Part shown: positions 22,510 to 34,652 of the stretch, one piece after another
Layout of the letters: every line of letters starts with the position of its first letter
How positions within the stretch are numbered: the first letter of the stretch is position 1
From: Liolophura sinensis
Lineage: Eukaryota > Mollusca > Polyplacophora > Chitonida > Chitonidae
Reading direction: 5' to 3'
DNA length: 64,000 nucleotides
Assembly (NCBI RefSeq): GCF_032854445.1
Contig: NC_088296.1
Span: 18,899,485-18,963,484 of the forward strand
Position numbers and translations under genes: made by a program
Notes under the pieces: model-generated
What the model was told of the DNA's origin: nothing
The model's input: only the letters and a program-made list of their open reading frames with translations
The model's database searches: none

Positions 22510-24256
22510 TTCAGGAATATTCATTTCTGGGATCAATTGAATATGGGTCACGACGTGTTCTACATTGAGTGGTGGCCGCTGGAAAGCTGGTTTGACGAGA
22601 CTACTTTGTTTTCCCGTCCGTGCCTGCCACATAGGAAGGGGAAGAAGCCGAACTTCAAGGGCGTGTATTAGGCTCTGCAAGAACTGTGTTACAGATATTT
22701 TATCAACTGTGTATATATTGAGATTCCGTGTGTTACCTCCAGTTTAAAGATATCAGAAATTCGGTGAGTTTTACTTCTTCCTAAATTGTATATCTGAAGA
22801 ACAGCAAAACGGACTTGTACAGTTCCCAGATTTCAACACTATTAAAAACAATGATTTCATACACTCTGCACTTTATTCTGTCCAAATGTGAGCTATGTAG
22901 TCGTCCTGTTTGCGGAAGGGTCCAATTTTTAGAAAGTACTAGGTTAGCTGGCAGCCATTTTGGCCTGTCAACATTCAGTTGTAGGGCTGACCCTGAATGG
23001 CATTATGCAGAGTTATGCTGAAGGTCGATTACTGGCGGTGACGTGTCGCCCGTGGTATACAAAGCCGGGACAACCCAACCAGGGATCGCTGTTTGCTTGT
23101 TCTTTGCTTACTTGTATACTTTGCTTACCACGCTTGCCTGCCTGAACCAAATATAAACACTTGTATATAAGCGACAGATGTATATTTATGCAAGAAGTGA
23201 CTGCATGTTGTATTAACGCCACACACAGCAGACATTACAGCCTTCCCTAAGATCACGGATAATTGAGGGTGTCACTTGACACACTTAGCCGGTCAGGACA
23301 GCCACATACAGGTCTGCTGATACATTAGCCAGGGTTGTCTGTGTGAAGTTTACACAGACACTAACCTACTTCTACAGCGGACAGCTTACATATCTCCTGT
23401 CCAGGCTGGTAGGTTGTCTTTATATTGTACCGCTACGATGGTGGCAGCCCTGTATCTGTCTAGACATGTATGTCACATTTCTGGTGCGCAACCAAGTCAG
23501 CACTTACAGTTTAAACATTGTGTGTTTTATCAGTCTTATTCGCACGATACAGCAGCATTATTGTAGTCTGTACTCCTGTGGTTTCTCACAATAACACAAA
23601 CACGGGAAGCTAAAGAGGTTGACCTGTTACAAGTTTTTTTCAGATAGAGAAACTTTAGACATTCGTCCCGATTATCGTATAATGTCTGGTTCTCTTCACT
23701 ACCGCTGTAGTCCAGACGTTTGACTCGATTATCATACAGGGTGATGCTTCCTTCAATATCGCTATAGTCCAGATGTTTGACCCAATTATCTTATACAGTA
23801 CCTGAAGTCCCACCGTTTCTGTTGAAGGTGTTTGCTAATTGGCTGGTCTTACCTTTAAATCAGCAGACTCTCGTTCTCACACACCAATCTGCTATTCATG
23901 GATGGAGCTTTTTATAAAGGTGTCATCACCTACAAACATGTCTGGCCAAACTGGCTTGACCAGATGTTTGTCAAAAAAATGTCTCATACATGATAAATGC
24001 TTAAATCGACAAATGTCTAACTAAGCAGTTATTTCTACTCAGGGAAGCGAGGCGCTCAAACTCTCATATACTATATGTATAGTAATGCTGCTTCAGCAAT
24101 AGTGACAAAAAATACTGTACCCCATATGTTGTTGGAAGACAGAAACAGGTACTGAACTGCAGATGGAGACTGTGTACTGTGTTGAAATTTTATATTTTCA
24201 TAAATGGGAAGACCTGTATTGGTACCAGAGAAAGTAATTAGCTGGTTTTGTTTCAG
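22510..24256. other. Region upstream of the TRIM gene
   Basis: The first coding exon follows an acceptor (TTTCAG, ending 24256), so a non-coding exon and the promoter probably lie in this stretch, but I cannot place them. A three-unit diverged repeat of about 70 bp occurs at 23655-23805, with GTCCAGACGTTTGACTCGAT and GTCCAGATGTTTGACCCAAT as matching parts. Confidence 0.4.
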
Positions 24257-24274
24257 TGAAAAACCGAGCGTGTA

Positions 24275-27200
24275 ATGGCTGAAAGCAAGGAAAATCCTGA
24301 AGAGGTTCTCACATGTCCAATATGTGTGGAAACATTCCGGAAACCAGTAATGTTACTTTGTCAGCACAGTTTTTGCAGAGAGTGCATTGGTGTGTATGCT
24401 GACAAATCTAAACCTGGACAGACAGATGAGGTCTCCTGTAGCACGGGGAGTGAGGGTGTTCACCAGCTGATCTCATGCCCTGTATGTCGGACACCAACCA
24501 GTCTGGGGATAGAAGGTGTAGCTGGTCTGCCTCCCAACTTTCATCTGGCTGAAATAGTGGAGAGGTTCTCTTCTGCCGTGAAATTTGAGGATGACACCCC
24601 ATATTGTTCTCTGTGTGATGATGATAATCAGACTAAAGCTGTCAAGTTTTGTACCGATGGTTGTTTTCTGTATTGTAAAGACTGTCTGGCTTCTTGTCAT
24701 CCCATGAGGGGGGCTATGAAACGTCACCGGCTGATTTCGTCCTTGGAGTACCTCTCACAGGAAATCTCACAGAGACAAACCAGCGGCAGGGATGAACAAT
24801 CAAATCAGCAAGCGTCATGTGCAAGACATGGTGAGCCATTCTGCTTGTACTGTGTACCGTGCCGGATGGTGATCTGTGTGGGGTGTGTGGTTGACCACCC
24901 GGAACATGCTGTGCGGGATATACCATCTGCAGCTGAGAATCACAAGGTAATGCGAAAAAGATATTCTTATATCAGCCAACAACCAAAATGGATGTTCTGG
25001 GTCATTAACTGTAACGTTAATTCCCAGTGCAACGATTAATACGAAAAACTAAAAAATTGTGTAAGTTCAAAATTACTTTGAAATCATGCAAAGAGAAACA
25101 GTAAACAGTTTTCAATGATGTTAGAAAGACGCAAGGATGTTCTACGCGAATGACTTAAATCACAATCTAAATCGTGCACCACTCTAGTATATAGGTCTAT
25201 AGTCAATGTAAATATGTCATGATTTGGAACCAAATATTGACCCTTAGTTTGTAATTTATAGTGAAGAATGGGGCTTTTTGTCTTGTACTGTAGTGGCTTG
25301 AAAAGTGGATTTTGTAATGTAGCATCTTTTCCATTACAGCCAGGTGTGTTGAACAAGATTAGTGAACTGGAGAAAGTGCTACAAGAAACTAAAGAATCAC
25401 TGTCAGGAGTTTCAAGGCTGCACAATAAGATACAGGTTGGTATTTTTGATGACGTGGTCAACATGTGATTTATTGCATACTTGGTGACTCATTTTGCATA
25501 TGTAATTTATTGCTATCATTCACAAACTCAGGAAACATACAGCTGTTAATTATGTACCGACAACTCTAATACATCATTGCCGATCATACACTGTCATAAT
25601 ATCTATATTGTATATAAGTACTCCACATATGTGATGAGGACTGGCCCCGATAGCACAGTTGGTGGAGTGTCCGCTTAGATCCAGGGTCAAACCTGGGTGA
25701 AGTAACGCCTAAGACTTTAGAGGAAGAGGAAGTTGTAACTTACTCCCTTGGTGTTCAGCTTGAAGGGGATAATGCAACGACTGGTTGACCCGTATCAGTA
25801 TAATGGCTCAGGCGGGCCAGCTTACCTGCCTTCGGTAAGGCGTCTCACTGAAGCAACTAGATAAAAGAGCTGTGGAAATCTGTCTTGCAACAAGGAGGCA
25901 CATTACATGCACTCTAAGGATATCTTCATCGTCATATGACTGAAAAATTGTTTAGTACGACCTTAAACCCCAAGCACTCGCTCACCCATATGTGATGGTG
26001 CGACACCTGGGATTAATAGACGTCTCTTAATCCAAGGGTGACACTCTTGGTGTTTGAACCAAACCACTGGTGATCACAGCATAAGGGCGGCACCATCTCA
26101 CCCTGCACGGACCACCAGTTGTGATATTGAAGTTGAACCAACAACGTTTCTGAGTCGAAATATGAACCCCGATAGACTAAAGTGAAATCCCCTCCAGCCA
26201 GGAAGTACATTGTAGATACAGTTGTGTATAATCTCTTGAACACACCTGTAATGGTCAGGATGAGATAATAAACATTCTTTCTGTTTGTCAGGAAACTCAG
26301 GAACTTCACACTCAAGAGGTAGAAAGGGCTTATTGTGCAGCCTTGGAAGCCTTACAAGCCTGGAAACAACATTCCTTAGATGGCATAAAAATCCACTATT
26401 CACAGTGGAGTGTGGAGTGTAGTGTTGTACTTAAACATTTCCAGCTACAGGCCCAGGAAATGGAGAGGATGGTACAGGCTTCCAAGGATTTAGTAGCGTC
26501 AATGGACGTCGAGTTTTTACAGGTAAGTCAGTCATGCACAATCTCTAACATTGGTTCAGCTACCTCAACTCCAGTTAAATACTTTTCAACTAACCACACA
26601 GGACAACCTGTCAATAATTTTTCAGCTTCAGAGAACATATATAGTTTTCTTACATGTATGGGCTGTAGATATCTTGGCTCTGACCGCTCATTTGTAAACA
26701 AATGTGATATGTATGTTGTGTATGTACACAGAGGCATCTCATTTACCTTTGTCGCATTATTGAACCTGTGACCAGCCTCATACAGTGACACTAATGAACA
26801 GTGATGAGGTGTTCAAATCAATCTCATGTTGCCAGATCTACTTTTAGCTCCAGGGTTTAACTGCTTCACTTAGTTCAGTGGTTCTCTCCGGTCGCCCTCT
26901 ATTGTTCTATCCATAAACGTAACCGCTCTGCGATTAGACTAATAAACAACTCCACGATCCTATCTATGTAATATTAAAAAAGAGTACGTTGTTTGATGTT
27001 TTTTGAAATGACGTGTATATACGAATAGTAATAAAGTCCTTATCAGTGTTTGAAACAATAAATTAACCAATGTACAAACCGTATATAGACAACCATATCT
27101 CAGTTGATGACCCCCAGGCTCTGCCCAGTTTCCTTCAACCACAATGCTGAACGCCGTCATATAAGAGAAATATGTTGAGCATGACGTAAAACACCAATCA

Positions 27201-30200
27201 AACAAACCATCATGTCGTGGCTCAGTATGTTGTCCAAATTTTCAGTCATCCGGATGATATCGTCTGCTTCCTGATCAGAAAGTTCAGACCCATAGGCGAT
27301 AAGCCATTAACACACGGCTACTTTCACAAGTTTGTAACACACAAAATATGATAGCGTTTACTATGTTTGAGGTATTTGTTTTTGTGCAGTTTTAAACATC
27401 ATCTTTACTTTATGAACAAATATATTTCATTTAAATCTAAAGTTTGCTATAGGCTATTGTTTTCATAAACATGCCGTAAAATAACCATAAAACAGCCGTA
27501 ACAAAGGACAACTAACAGGAAGACCAGAATTAAACCATTTTTTCATTATGCTGATACCATTGGTTTATATCCCTCTCTTTAGAACACTTCTACCTTGATC
27601 TTCTGATTTATGGTCTTTGCGCAGCTGTTACGCGAAGGGGAGATAACTCTAGTGTCTTTCACTATTATAAAACTTTCTGCCAAAATACTTGTGAAATTGA
27701 TAAAGGATTGCTTCTCTGACAGTAGCATAGAATTAAATCCTTATCACAAGGTAGGATTTATACAGCGATTAACTTCAAGTTGTTTACTGTTTTACTTGTA
27801 CTCGGTGGAATAAATGGTTTCATTTTCAACAAAGATTGGGTGATCGGGAAATCTTTGGGTCAAAATTGTACTGTAAAAAGCTCCATAGAATTTATTACAC
27901 TGGAATTTAGAGCTGATTTTGACTGTGTGATTGACTAGGAAGTGGTCTAATTGTTTAAGGGAAGAGCCAATGGCCCCTGTGTACTACAGGGGATGTAAGA
28001 CATTTCAATTTTAACTGTGTCCTTGTTACATGTTGTGGTGAAAGTATACCCCAATTCTTCTAAAACTTGAGACAGATATTAGTAGTGTTGAAAGTAGAAT
28101 ATTACATTGCTTTACCAGCCATTTGGAAAAGTAAAGATACAAGTATGTTGTCCATTAGATGGTCTAACCATGTGAGAGAAAAGAAACTCAATATTTCTGC
28201 TAGGATTATAAATATATTGGCTAAAATGAGCAAACCAGGTGACCCAGAGTTTAGAACGAATAGAGTAGGTAAAGAATCTTTGTTTCAGTTTTTATGATTA
28301 CATGATTTTATACGATGCTTAATTCTGTTTGTTGACAGGGTTCCACGGACTTCACCAAAACGTATGTATAAATGTGTTATAAATCTCTAGGTTTGTTATA
28401 CATGTGCACATGACAGTTGTGAGCAGATGTGTTTCTGTAACACTGAGTAACAGCACTGTAGTTGTCCAAAACATGACCCAAGTGTAAAATATATCTAGTG
28501 TTCAAACATACATTTCTTCAGACAAATGAGACCTAACCTGCTAGGTACATCATGACATTTTCATAACTGTGTGATAAACAGGATTACCACACAACTGTGT
28601 TTCTTTGTTTTCTGTCCTCTGTTCACAGAATTGATGACCAACTGAATGAGATAAGAGCCGATCTGGAGAAACATGAGGTCAGCAGACAAAAGCTTCTAGA
28701 TTCTCTACAACATGACCAAGTTGTTCCTAGACAGGTGACTGTAAAAGAAACAGTGCAAGAACGTCAGGAAGCAGCAGTCGGTGGACCAATGTCACCCCGA
28801 TGTGTTACAAGTAGGTTCTTATATGTATAAAAGGTGTACAATAGGGTGTGCTCAGAGGACATAAACGACTTTAGGGTTTACACTAGGATGTGCATCAAAG
28901 ACACAAACATAAAGTGGAGAAGGGGCACAGTTGTGCGTGTGCAAAACACATGGCAGACTGTGTTAAGAAGAAAGCAAACCATAATAAGCTGTAATACAGC
29001 AGGGGGCACCCAGAAAATGAACAGTATTCCAAGAGTAACAAAAGTGAGAAGAGTTTACAAAAAGCATAGATAGTTTGAGGTCTACATTAGTGTGTGAACA
29101 AAACACAAACTGATGTCAGACTTACGATAGGGTGTAGGCAAAACACACAAACTAATGCGGTGTAGAATAAGGTGTACACAGACGACACAAACTAATGTCA
29201 GGCATGCATTAGGGTGTGCAAAAAAGATACAAACTCATGTGAAGCATGCATTAGTGTGTGCAAAAAAGATACAAACGCATGTGAGGCATGCATTAGGGTG
29301 TGCAAAAAAGATACAAACTAATGTGAGGCATGCATTAGGGTGTGCAAAAAAGATACAAACTCATGTGAGGCATGCATTAGGGTGTGCAAAAGAGATACAA
29401 ACTAATGTGAGGCATGCATTAGGGTGTGCAAAAAAGATACAGGCTCATGTGAAGCATGCATTAGTGTGTGCAAAAAAGATACAAACTCGTGAGGCATGCA
29501 TTGGAGTGTGCAAAAAAGATACAAACTGAAGTGAAGCATGCATTAGGGTGTGCAAAAAAGATACAATCTCATGTGAAGCATGCATTAGGGTGTGCAAAAA
29601 AGATACAAACTAATGTGAGGCATGCATTAGGGTGTGCAAAAAAGATACAGGCTCATGTGAAGCATGCATGAGTGTGTGCAAAAAAGATACAAACTCGTGA
29701 GGCATGCATTGGAGTGTGCAAAAAAGATACAAACTGAAGTGAAGCATGCATTAGGGTGTGCAAAAAAGATACAATCTCATGTGAAGCATGCATTAGGGTG
29801 TGCAAAAAAGATACAAACTCATGTGAAGCATGCATGAGTGTGCAAAAAGATGCAAGCTCATGTGAGGCATACATTAGGGTGTGCAAAAAAGATACAAACT
29901 AATGTGAGGCATGCATGAGTGTGTGCTAAAAGGATACAAACTCGTGTGAAGCATGCATGAGTGTGTGCAAAAAAGATACAAACTCATGTGAAGCATGCAT
30001 TAGGGTGTGCACAAATATAAACTTATGTCCTGCATTAATTAAGGTTTCCACAACAGGCACAAACTAATATGAGGTATACAGTAGGTTATGCCCAAAAAGT
30101 GATATTAACATTTTTGCTGACGACACGTCACTATTGGAAGAGATCAATAATTTAAGTGACTCAGAGGCTAAACTAAATCGAGATCTTGATCGTTTGTCAA

Positions 30201-33200
30201 AATGGGCAAGTCAATGGGTTATTAACTTTAAAGCTCTTAAATCTGTTTACTTGTTTATATCTTTAAAATGTAACCCTTGCAATCCTAATTTAATGTAAAG
30301 AGCGTTCGGTCCCACAAACACCCCGTCATCATTCTGCAATATAATGGTAAGTAAAACAAACACATTCGAGCTGTAGTAAAGAAATCAAACAGGACATTAA
30401 GCATTTTCTACAGAGCAAAGAAAACTCTCTCCAGAAAATGTCTCGTCACTCTCTCCCAAAGCTTATTAAGGTCGTCAATCAAATATGGCAATGTTCTGTA
30501 CGACAACTCTGGCCTTAAATCGGCAAACTCTCTTGAAGCTATCAAAAGACGCCTGGCAATTCTCTGTACTGGAGGATAACGTCAGACATCATACAATAGT
30601 TTATTAAATGGACTCGAATGGGAATATTTACATAATCGATGTCGATGCCATAGAATTCTTCCATAAAATTGTAAATGGACTCTCCCTTATCTAAAAAGGA
30701 TATTAGATGGCAGAAATATCACTGATACAAACACATACAACCTTCGAAACAGGGACAATGTTCGACTTTTTAAAATTTGCATTCAATTATTTTCCTCCTC
30801 TTTCTTCCCCAAAACTCTCAAAGATTGGAACATTTTTACTGTCTCATATCCGCAATGCCTCAGTTGGAATAATAAAGCAATTTCTGTTTTTCAAGAAAAA
30901 TAAAGAACTCACTCAACTGTACAACATGTTCGATTCGTACGACTCTGTTATTCAGTGCCGAATGAGAATGGGACTTGGCGCTCTGAATGCTGATCTTTTT
31001 AAGTACAATTTAAGCAATGTTTGCATGTGCCCAAATTGTAATCATTTATGTGAAAATTTAGTTCATTATTTCTTTGAATGCCCCTAATGTGCCACTCAAA
31101 GACTGCATGTGCTCGAACAAATTACATCAACAATATCTCCAAGCGTAAACTACTCAATATTGATTCTTTCGTGTTTAAAATATGTTGGTAATGTAGTATT
31201 ATTTGGAAAACAAAAACAAAATTGTCTTAAAAACTATGCATAAATTTATTGCAGAATCAAAGAGATTTGAAATCGATGGGTAACATGGAAATTTGTTTCT
31301 TATATTAAATGATAATGATAAATATTATTTCAGTAAGTAGTCATTATGTCCTTGCATTATAGCCTCATTTTATTACATATGGTATGATTCATTCTTTTTA
31401 TAGTGTACATACTTTTGTTGTTACATATATTACATACATATGTGTATAGTCTATTCGGTCTATTATCTGTCTACATCATTACTTTTATTTACGTTTGTAA
31501 CCAATTCCTTGTTGTGCCCTATATTTATGTTATATGTTGTCGAGGAGACCCCCGAGTGGCATTACGTTGCAAAGACACAAATTAATGTGGGGTATATACT
31601 AGGGTGTGTACAGAGAGCACAAACTATTGTGAGGCATACAGTAGGGTGTGCCCAAAAGACACAAAATGATGTGAGGTATACAATAGGGTGTGCACAGAAA
31701 ACAGAAACTGATGTGAGGTATACAATAGGGTGTGCACAGAAAACAGAAACTAATGTGAGGTATACAATAGGGTGTGCACAGAAAACAGAAACTGATGTGA
31801 GGTATACAATAAGGTGTGCACAGAAAACAAACTAATGTGAGGTATACAATAGGGTGTGCACAGAAAACAGAAACTAATGTGAGGTATACAATAGGGTGTG
31901 CACAGAAAACAGAAACTAATGTGAGGTATACAATATGGTGTGCACAGAAAACAGAAACTGATGTGAGGTATACAATAGGGTGTGCACAGAAAACAGAAAC
32001 TAATGTGAGGTATACAATAAGGTGTGTACAGAGAGCACAAACTATTGTGAAGCATACAGTAGGGTGTGCCCAAAGGACACAAACTGATGTGAGGTATACA
32101 ATAAGGTGTGCACAGAAAACACAAACTGATATGAGGGATACAATAGGGTGTTAGAACAGGGCAGTAGATAGTGTACCGGTCAGTGTCTGGGTGATGTTTA
32201 CCTCATGCTTACAAATCAGCAAGTGCACTGTTAGAACAGGACAACTGGCAGGGTACCTCTCACTGTCTGGGTGATATATACATCATGTGTACAAATCAGC
32301 AAGTGCACTGTTAGAACAGGACACATGGCAGGGTACCTCTCACTGTCTGGGTGATATTTACCTCATGCGTACAAATCAGCCAGTGCACTGTTAGAACAGG
32401 ACACATGGCAGGGTACTGCATGTTTGCAAATCAGCAGGTGTGCTGTTAATACGGATTACATATTGTTCCCCTGAGTGCAGGGCAAAAAAGATACAAACTA
32501 ATGTGAGACATTCAACAGGGTGTGCAAAAAGGATACAAACTAATGTGAGGCAGGCAATAGTGTGAGCAAAACAGATAAAAATTAATTTGAGGCATACAGT
32601 ACGATGTGCACATAGGATATAAACTAATGTGAGGCATACAGTAGGGTGTGCACAGAAGACGCACACTAATGTGAGGTACATGTATATGAGAAGATGTTCC
32701 CAGAAGACACAAACTAATGTGAGGTATACAGTAGGATGTGCACAGAAGACAAACTAATATGAGACAGATGGAAGTCTTCCCATCAGTGTCTGGGTGATAT
32801 TTATCTCGTGTACAAATCAACAAGTGCAATGTTAGAACAGAACACATGGCAGGGCACCCTCAGTGTCTGGATGATATTTACCTCATGTTTGCAAATCAGC
32901 AGGTGTAGTGTTAATACAGAACAGATAACATATTGTACCCTTGAGTGAGATTTACCTCATGAGTGTGGGTGTACTGTTAGAAGAGGATAGATAACACAGT
33001 GTACCCTCTGTAAAATAAAAAGAAAGTAACTCTGAATATTGAAGTGATAATATAAGTGTGTGTTTCTATCACTATGTTTGTGCCATCATCAGGAAATATA
33101 TATGGTAAAGAATACATAGGCTTATGTACATGTAGGTGCGTAGGTATACAATGCATGCATGTATAAAGACAAAACAAAGTGTGGTAAGTTAGAAGAAAGG

Positions 33201-34652
33201 CAGGAATGGTTGAGCCTGAATTACATAATGTTAAGCTGGTATTGTATGAAAACCTGAAGAAAAGAGAATAAAATGTAGAGTTGAAGCTAGAATTTCAAAA
33301 ACAGGGTGGTTTTGTGGAGGGTGGTGAATATAATATATATATATATAACAGATACTGGTGAAAACAAGACATGTTTTATTATTATTAAAGGGCAGAGAAT
33401 CCATGTATGTTCGTCTATATATTAATAATTGTTGATCTACATTTATCTCCTCACTTGATATACGTTTGATTTTTTTAAATTTTGAAATATTTAACTCTAT
33501 TTAAAAATCTGCTGCAGAAAATTTAAGCGAATACTTCTTTATTACTAATAATTGTGATAAATAAAATAGCCTTTGAGGTATTGTGGCAAAGAAAGTAAGT
33601 TGTGTGTGGCGAGTTACCTCCCTTACTACACAGACCGCTTTGGCAGGGTGTTACGCCACGAATGCCAGCAAGCTTACTACAGCATCATAGTGACTTTTCT
33701 GTTCCAATGTGCCATGGCTGACAACTAAAACCCTGTGTCGGATAGAGGAAGGTATTGTTCTTGTTGTAGGTGATAAGTTTTAAACAAATTAGAGCGTTAA
33801 AAGGCTGTATTTTAATCCAGTACTTGGTCTGTCGTACCCGTCATTTAGTGATGGATCCAGTTCTTGTCGAAGCTCAACTCTTTTGAACCGTCTGAAAATG
33901 ACAGAAATTTGTGTATAAATTACATTCTTGTCACAGCAATATGTGTGATTTTATTCCAAGAGACTGTGTTCAGAAAGTAAAACCACTGTATGTGTACAGG
34001 TATTTACAGCTCTGTCTTACAGCGTGTGTTTATGGTTTGCTGTTGTTTATACTGCTTCTGTTGTGTTTTTGCAGAGCCGACGCTGAGATTCACAGAGACA
34101 GACGACAGGAAGCTGAGAATCACTGACGGCGGCTCAGTGGTAAAGGCTGAGGACTTGTCCGTGGGGAGGTGGATGAGAGCTGTGACAGGCGGGCGTTACC
34201 AGACGGGCAGGTACTACTGGGAGGTGCAGATCACCCGTTCGCATGACTGTAACTGTGGTGTAGGAGTGACACAGGAGAGCTGTGGCGTGAGGGGGAGGAC
34301 AGACCCTGGCCGTAACACCTGGTACATTGTGATGGCGTACCGTGGTGATGAGGTCAAGTGTTATAGTCACAGTGGAGGTGAGATCAAACCTGGCTATCTA
34401 CAGGACAGACGTTACACACGATCTCATCACCTGGGTGTGTACCTGGACTGTGATGACCACACACTGACAGTCCTGGACTGTGACAACAACCAGGTAATGT
34501 ACACTTACAGTGATGTTATCGTCACAGAGCCTCTCGTGCCATCGGTTGAGTTTTTGGTCGTGTCTGGATCTGGATCTGTGTCTGCTCGTCTGGTAACGGG
34601 TGACTCTGTGACTCTGCCTCAAGTTCTCTGTGATATGATAAGCACTTCCTGA
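24275..34652 (+). CDS. TRIM-family RING E3 ubiquitin ligase with B30.2 domain (6 coding exons)
   Basis: Coding exons: 24275-24946, 25340-25435, 26292-26522, 28339-28361, 28629-28810 and 34075-34652. All junctions are GT-AG and all phases agree, giving 593 residues. Domains: RING C14-C71 (C14, C17, C29, H31, C34, C37, C68, C71); B-box 1 from C111; B-box 2 C182-H211; coiled coil over the 96- and 231-nt exons; B30.2 in the last exon (LRFTETDDRKLRITDGG, YYWEVQI, GVGVTQESCG, LGVYLDCD). TRIM proteins transfer ubiquitin to targets bound by the B30.2 domain, often in innate immunity. The 96, 231 and 23 nt exons match the classical vertebrate TRIM pattern. The start codon follows an acceptor at 24256, so an untranslated exon lies upstream. 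The ligand and exact role are unknown. Confidence 0.88.
25637..25986 (+). mobile_element. Full-length SINE family 2 in TRIM intron 2
   Basis: The tRNA-like head runs GGCCCCGATAGCACAGTTGG with an A-box and a B-box-like GGTCAAACCTGGG. The conserved body (GACCCGTATCAGTATAATGG) and the CCAAGCACTCGCTCAC tail follow. A perfect 11-base target-site duplication, CATATGTGATG, lies at 25626-25636 and 25987-25997. Confidence 0.92.
27105..27208 (+). mobile_element. SINE family 1, old 3' fragment in TRIM intron 3
   Basis: CAGGCTCTGCCCAGTTTCC, CACAATGCTGAACGCCGTC and GACGTAAAACACCAATCAA match the body and tail with many substitutions. Confidence 0.7.
28830..30085 (+). repeat. Minisatellite, 42-bp unit, about 22 clear copies plus diverged edge copies
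   Basis: The unit is about ACTAATGTGAGGCATGCATT then AGGGTGTGCAAAAAAGATAC and AA, 42 bases. Clear units run about 29090-30030, with diverged ones back to 28830, right after the fifth TRIM coding exon. Because 42 is divisible by three, the array is open over long stretches on both strands; these frames are repeat artefacts. The whole array lies in the last TRIM intron. Confidence 0.92.
30086..31560 (+). pseudogene. Decayed LINE 3' part inside the minisatellite (clade uncertain)
   Basis: It begins inside the RT palm at IFADDTSLLEEINNLSDSEA followed by KLNRDLDRLSKWASQW. It passes through many stops to a frame at 30707-31087 ending QCRMRMGLGALNADLF and CPNCNHLCENLVHYFFECP. These are reverse-transcriptase and C-terminal zinc-type segments common to CR1-, L2- or RTE-like LINEs. 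It differs from the I/Nimb-type family elsewhere in the window. The 42-bp minisatellite resumes on its far side at about 31566, so the LINE inserted into an existing array. The 3' boundary is approximate. Confidence 0.75.
31566..32155 (+). repeat. Minisatellite, 42-bp unit, about 14 copies (continuation of the array)
   Basis: The unit ACTAATGTGAGGTATACAAT, AGGGTGTGCACAGAAAACAG, AA is a variant of the 28.8-30.1 kb unit with the same length and register. It is more homogeneous than the first block. Confidence 0.92.
32156..33005 (+). repeat. Mixed minisatellite: 80-bp units interleaved with 42-bp units
   Basis: Three clean 80-base units start GTTAGAACAGGAC, include CACTGTCTGGGTGATAT and end ACAAATCAGCAAGTGCACT (32153-32392). 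Truncated ones follow to about 32480. A block of 42-bp units covers 32480-32765, then 80-bp units resume to about 33005. Confidence 0.85.

Noticed and set aside
29155..29886. Open frames on both strands within the TRIM intron
   Set aside because: They are translations of the 42-bp minisatellite; the unit length keeps frame without any gene.
31440..32154. Cys- and Thr-rich repeat proteins on both strands
   Set aside because: Same 42-bp array; intronic and open on both strands.
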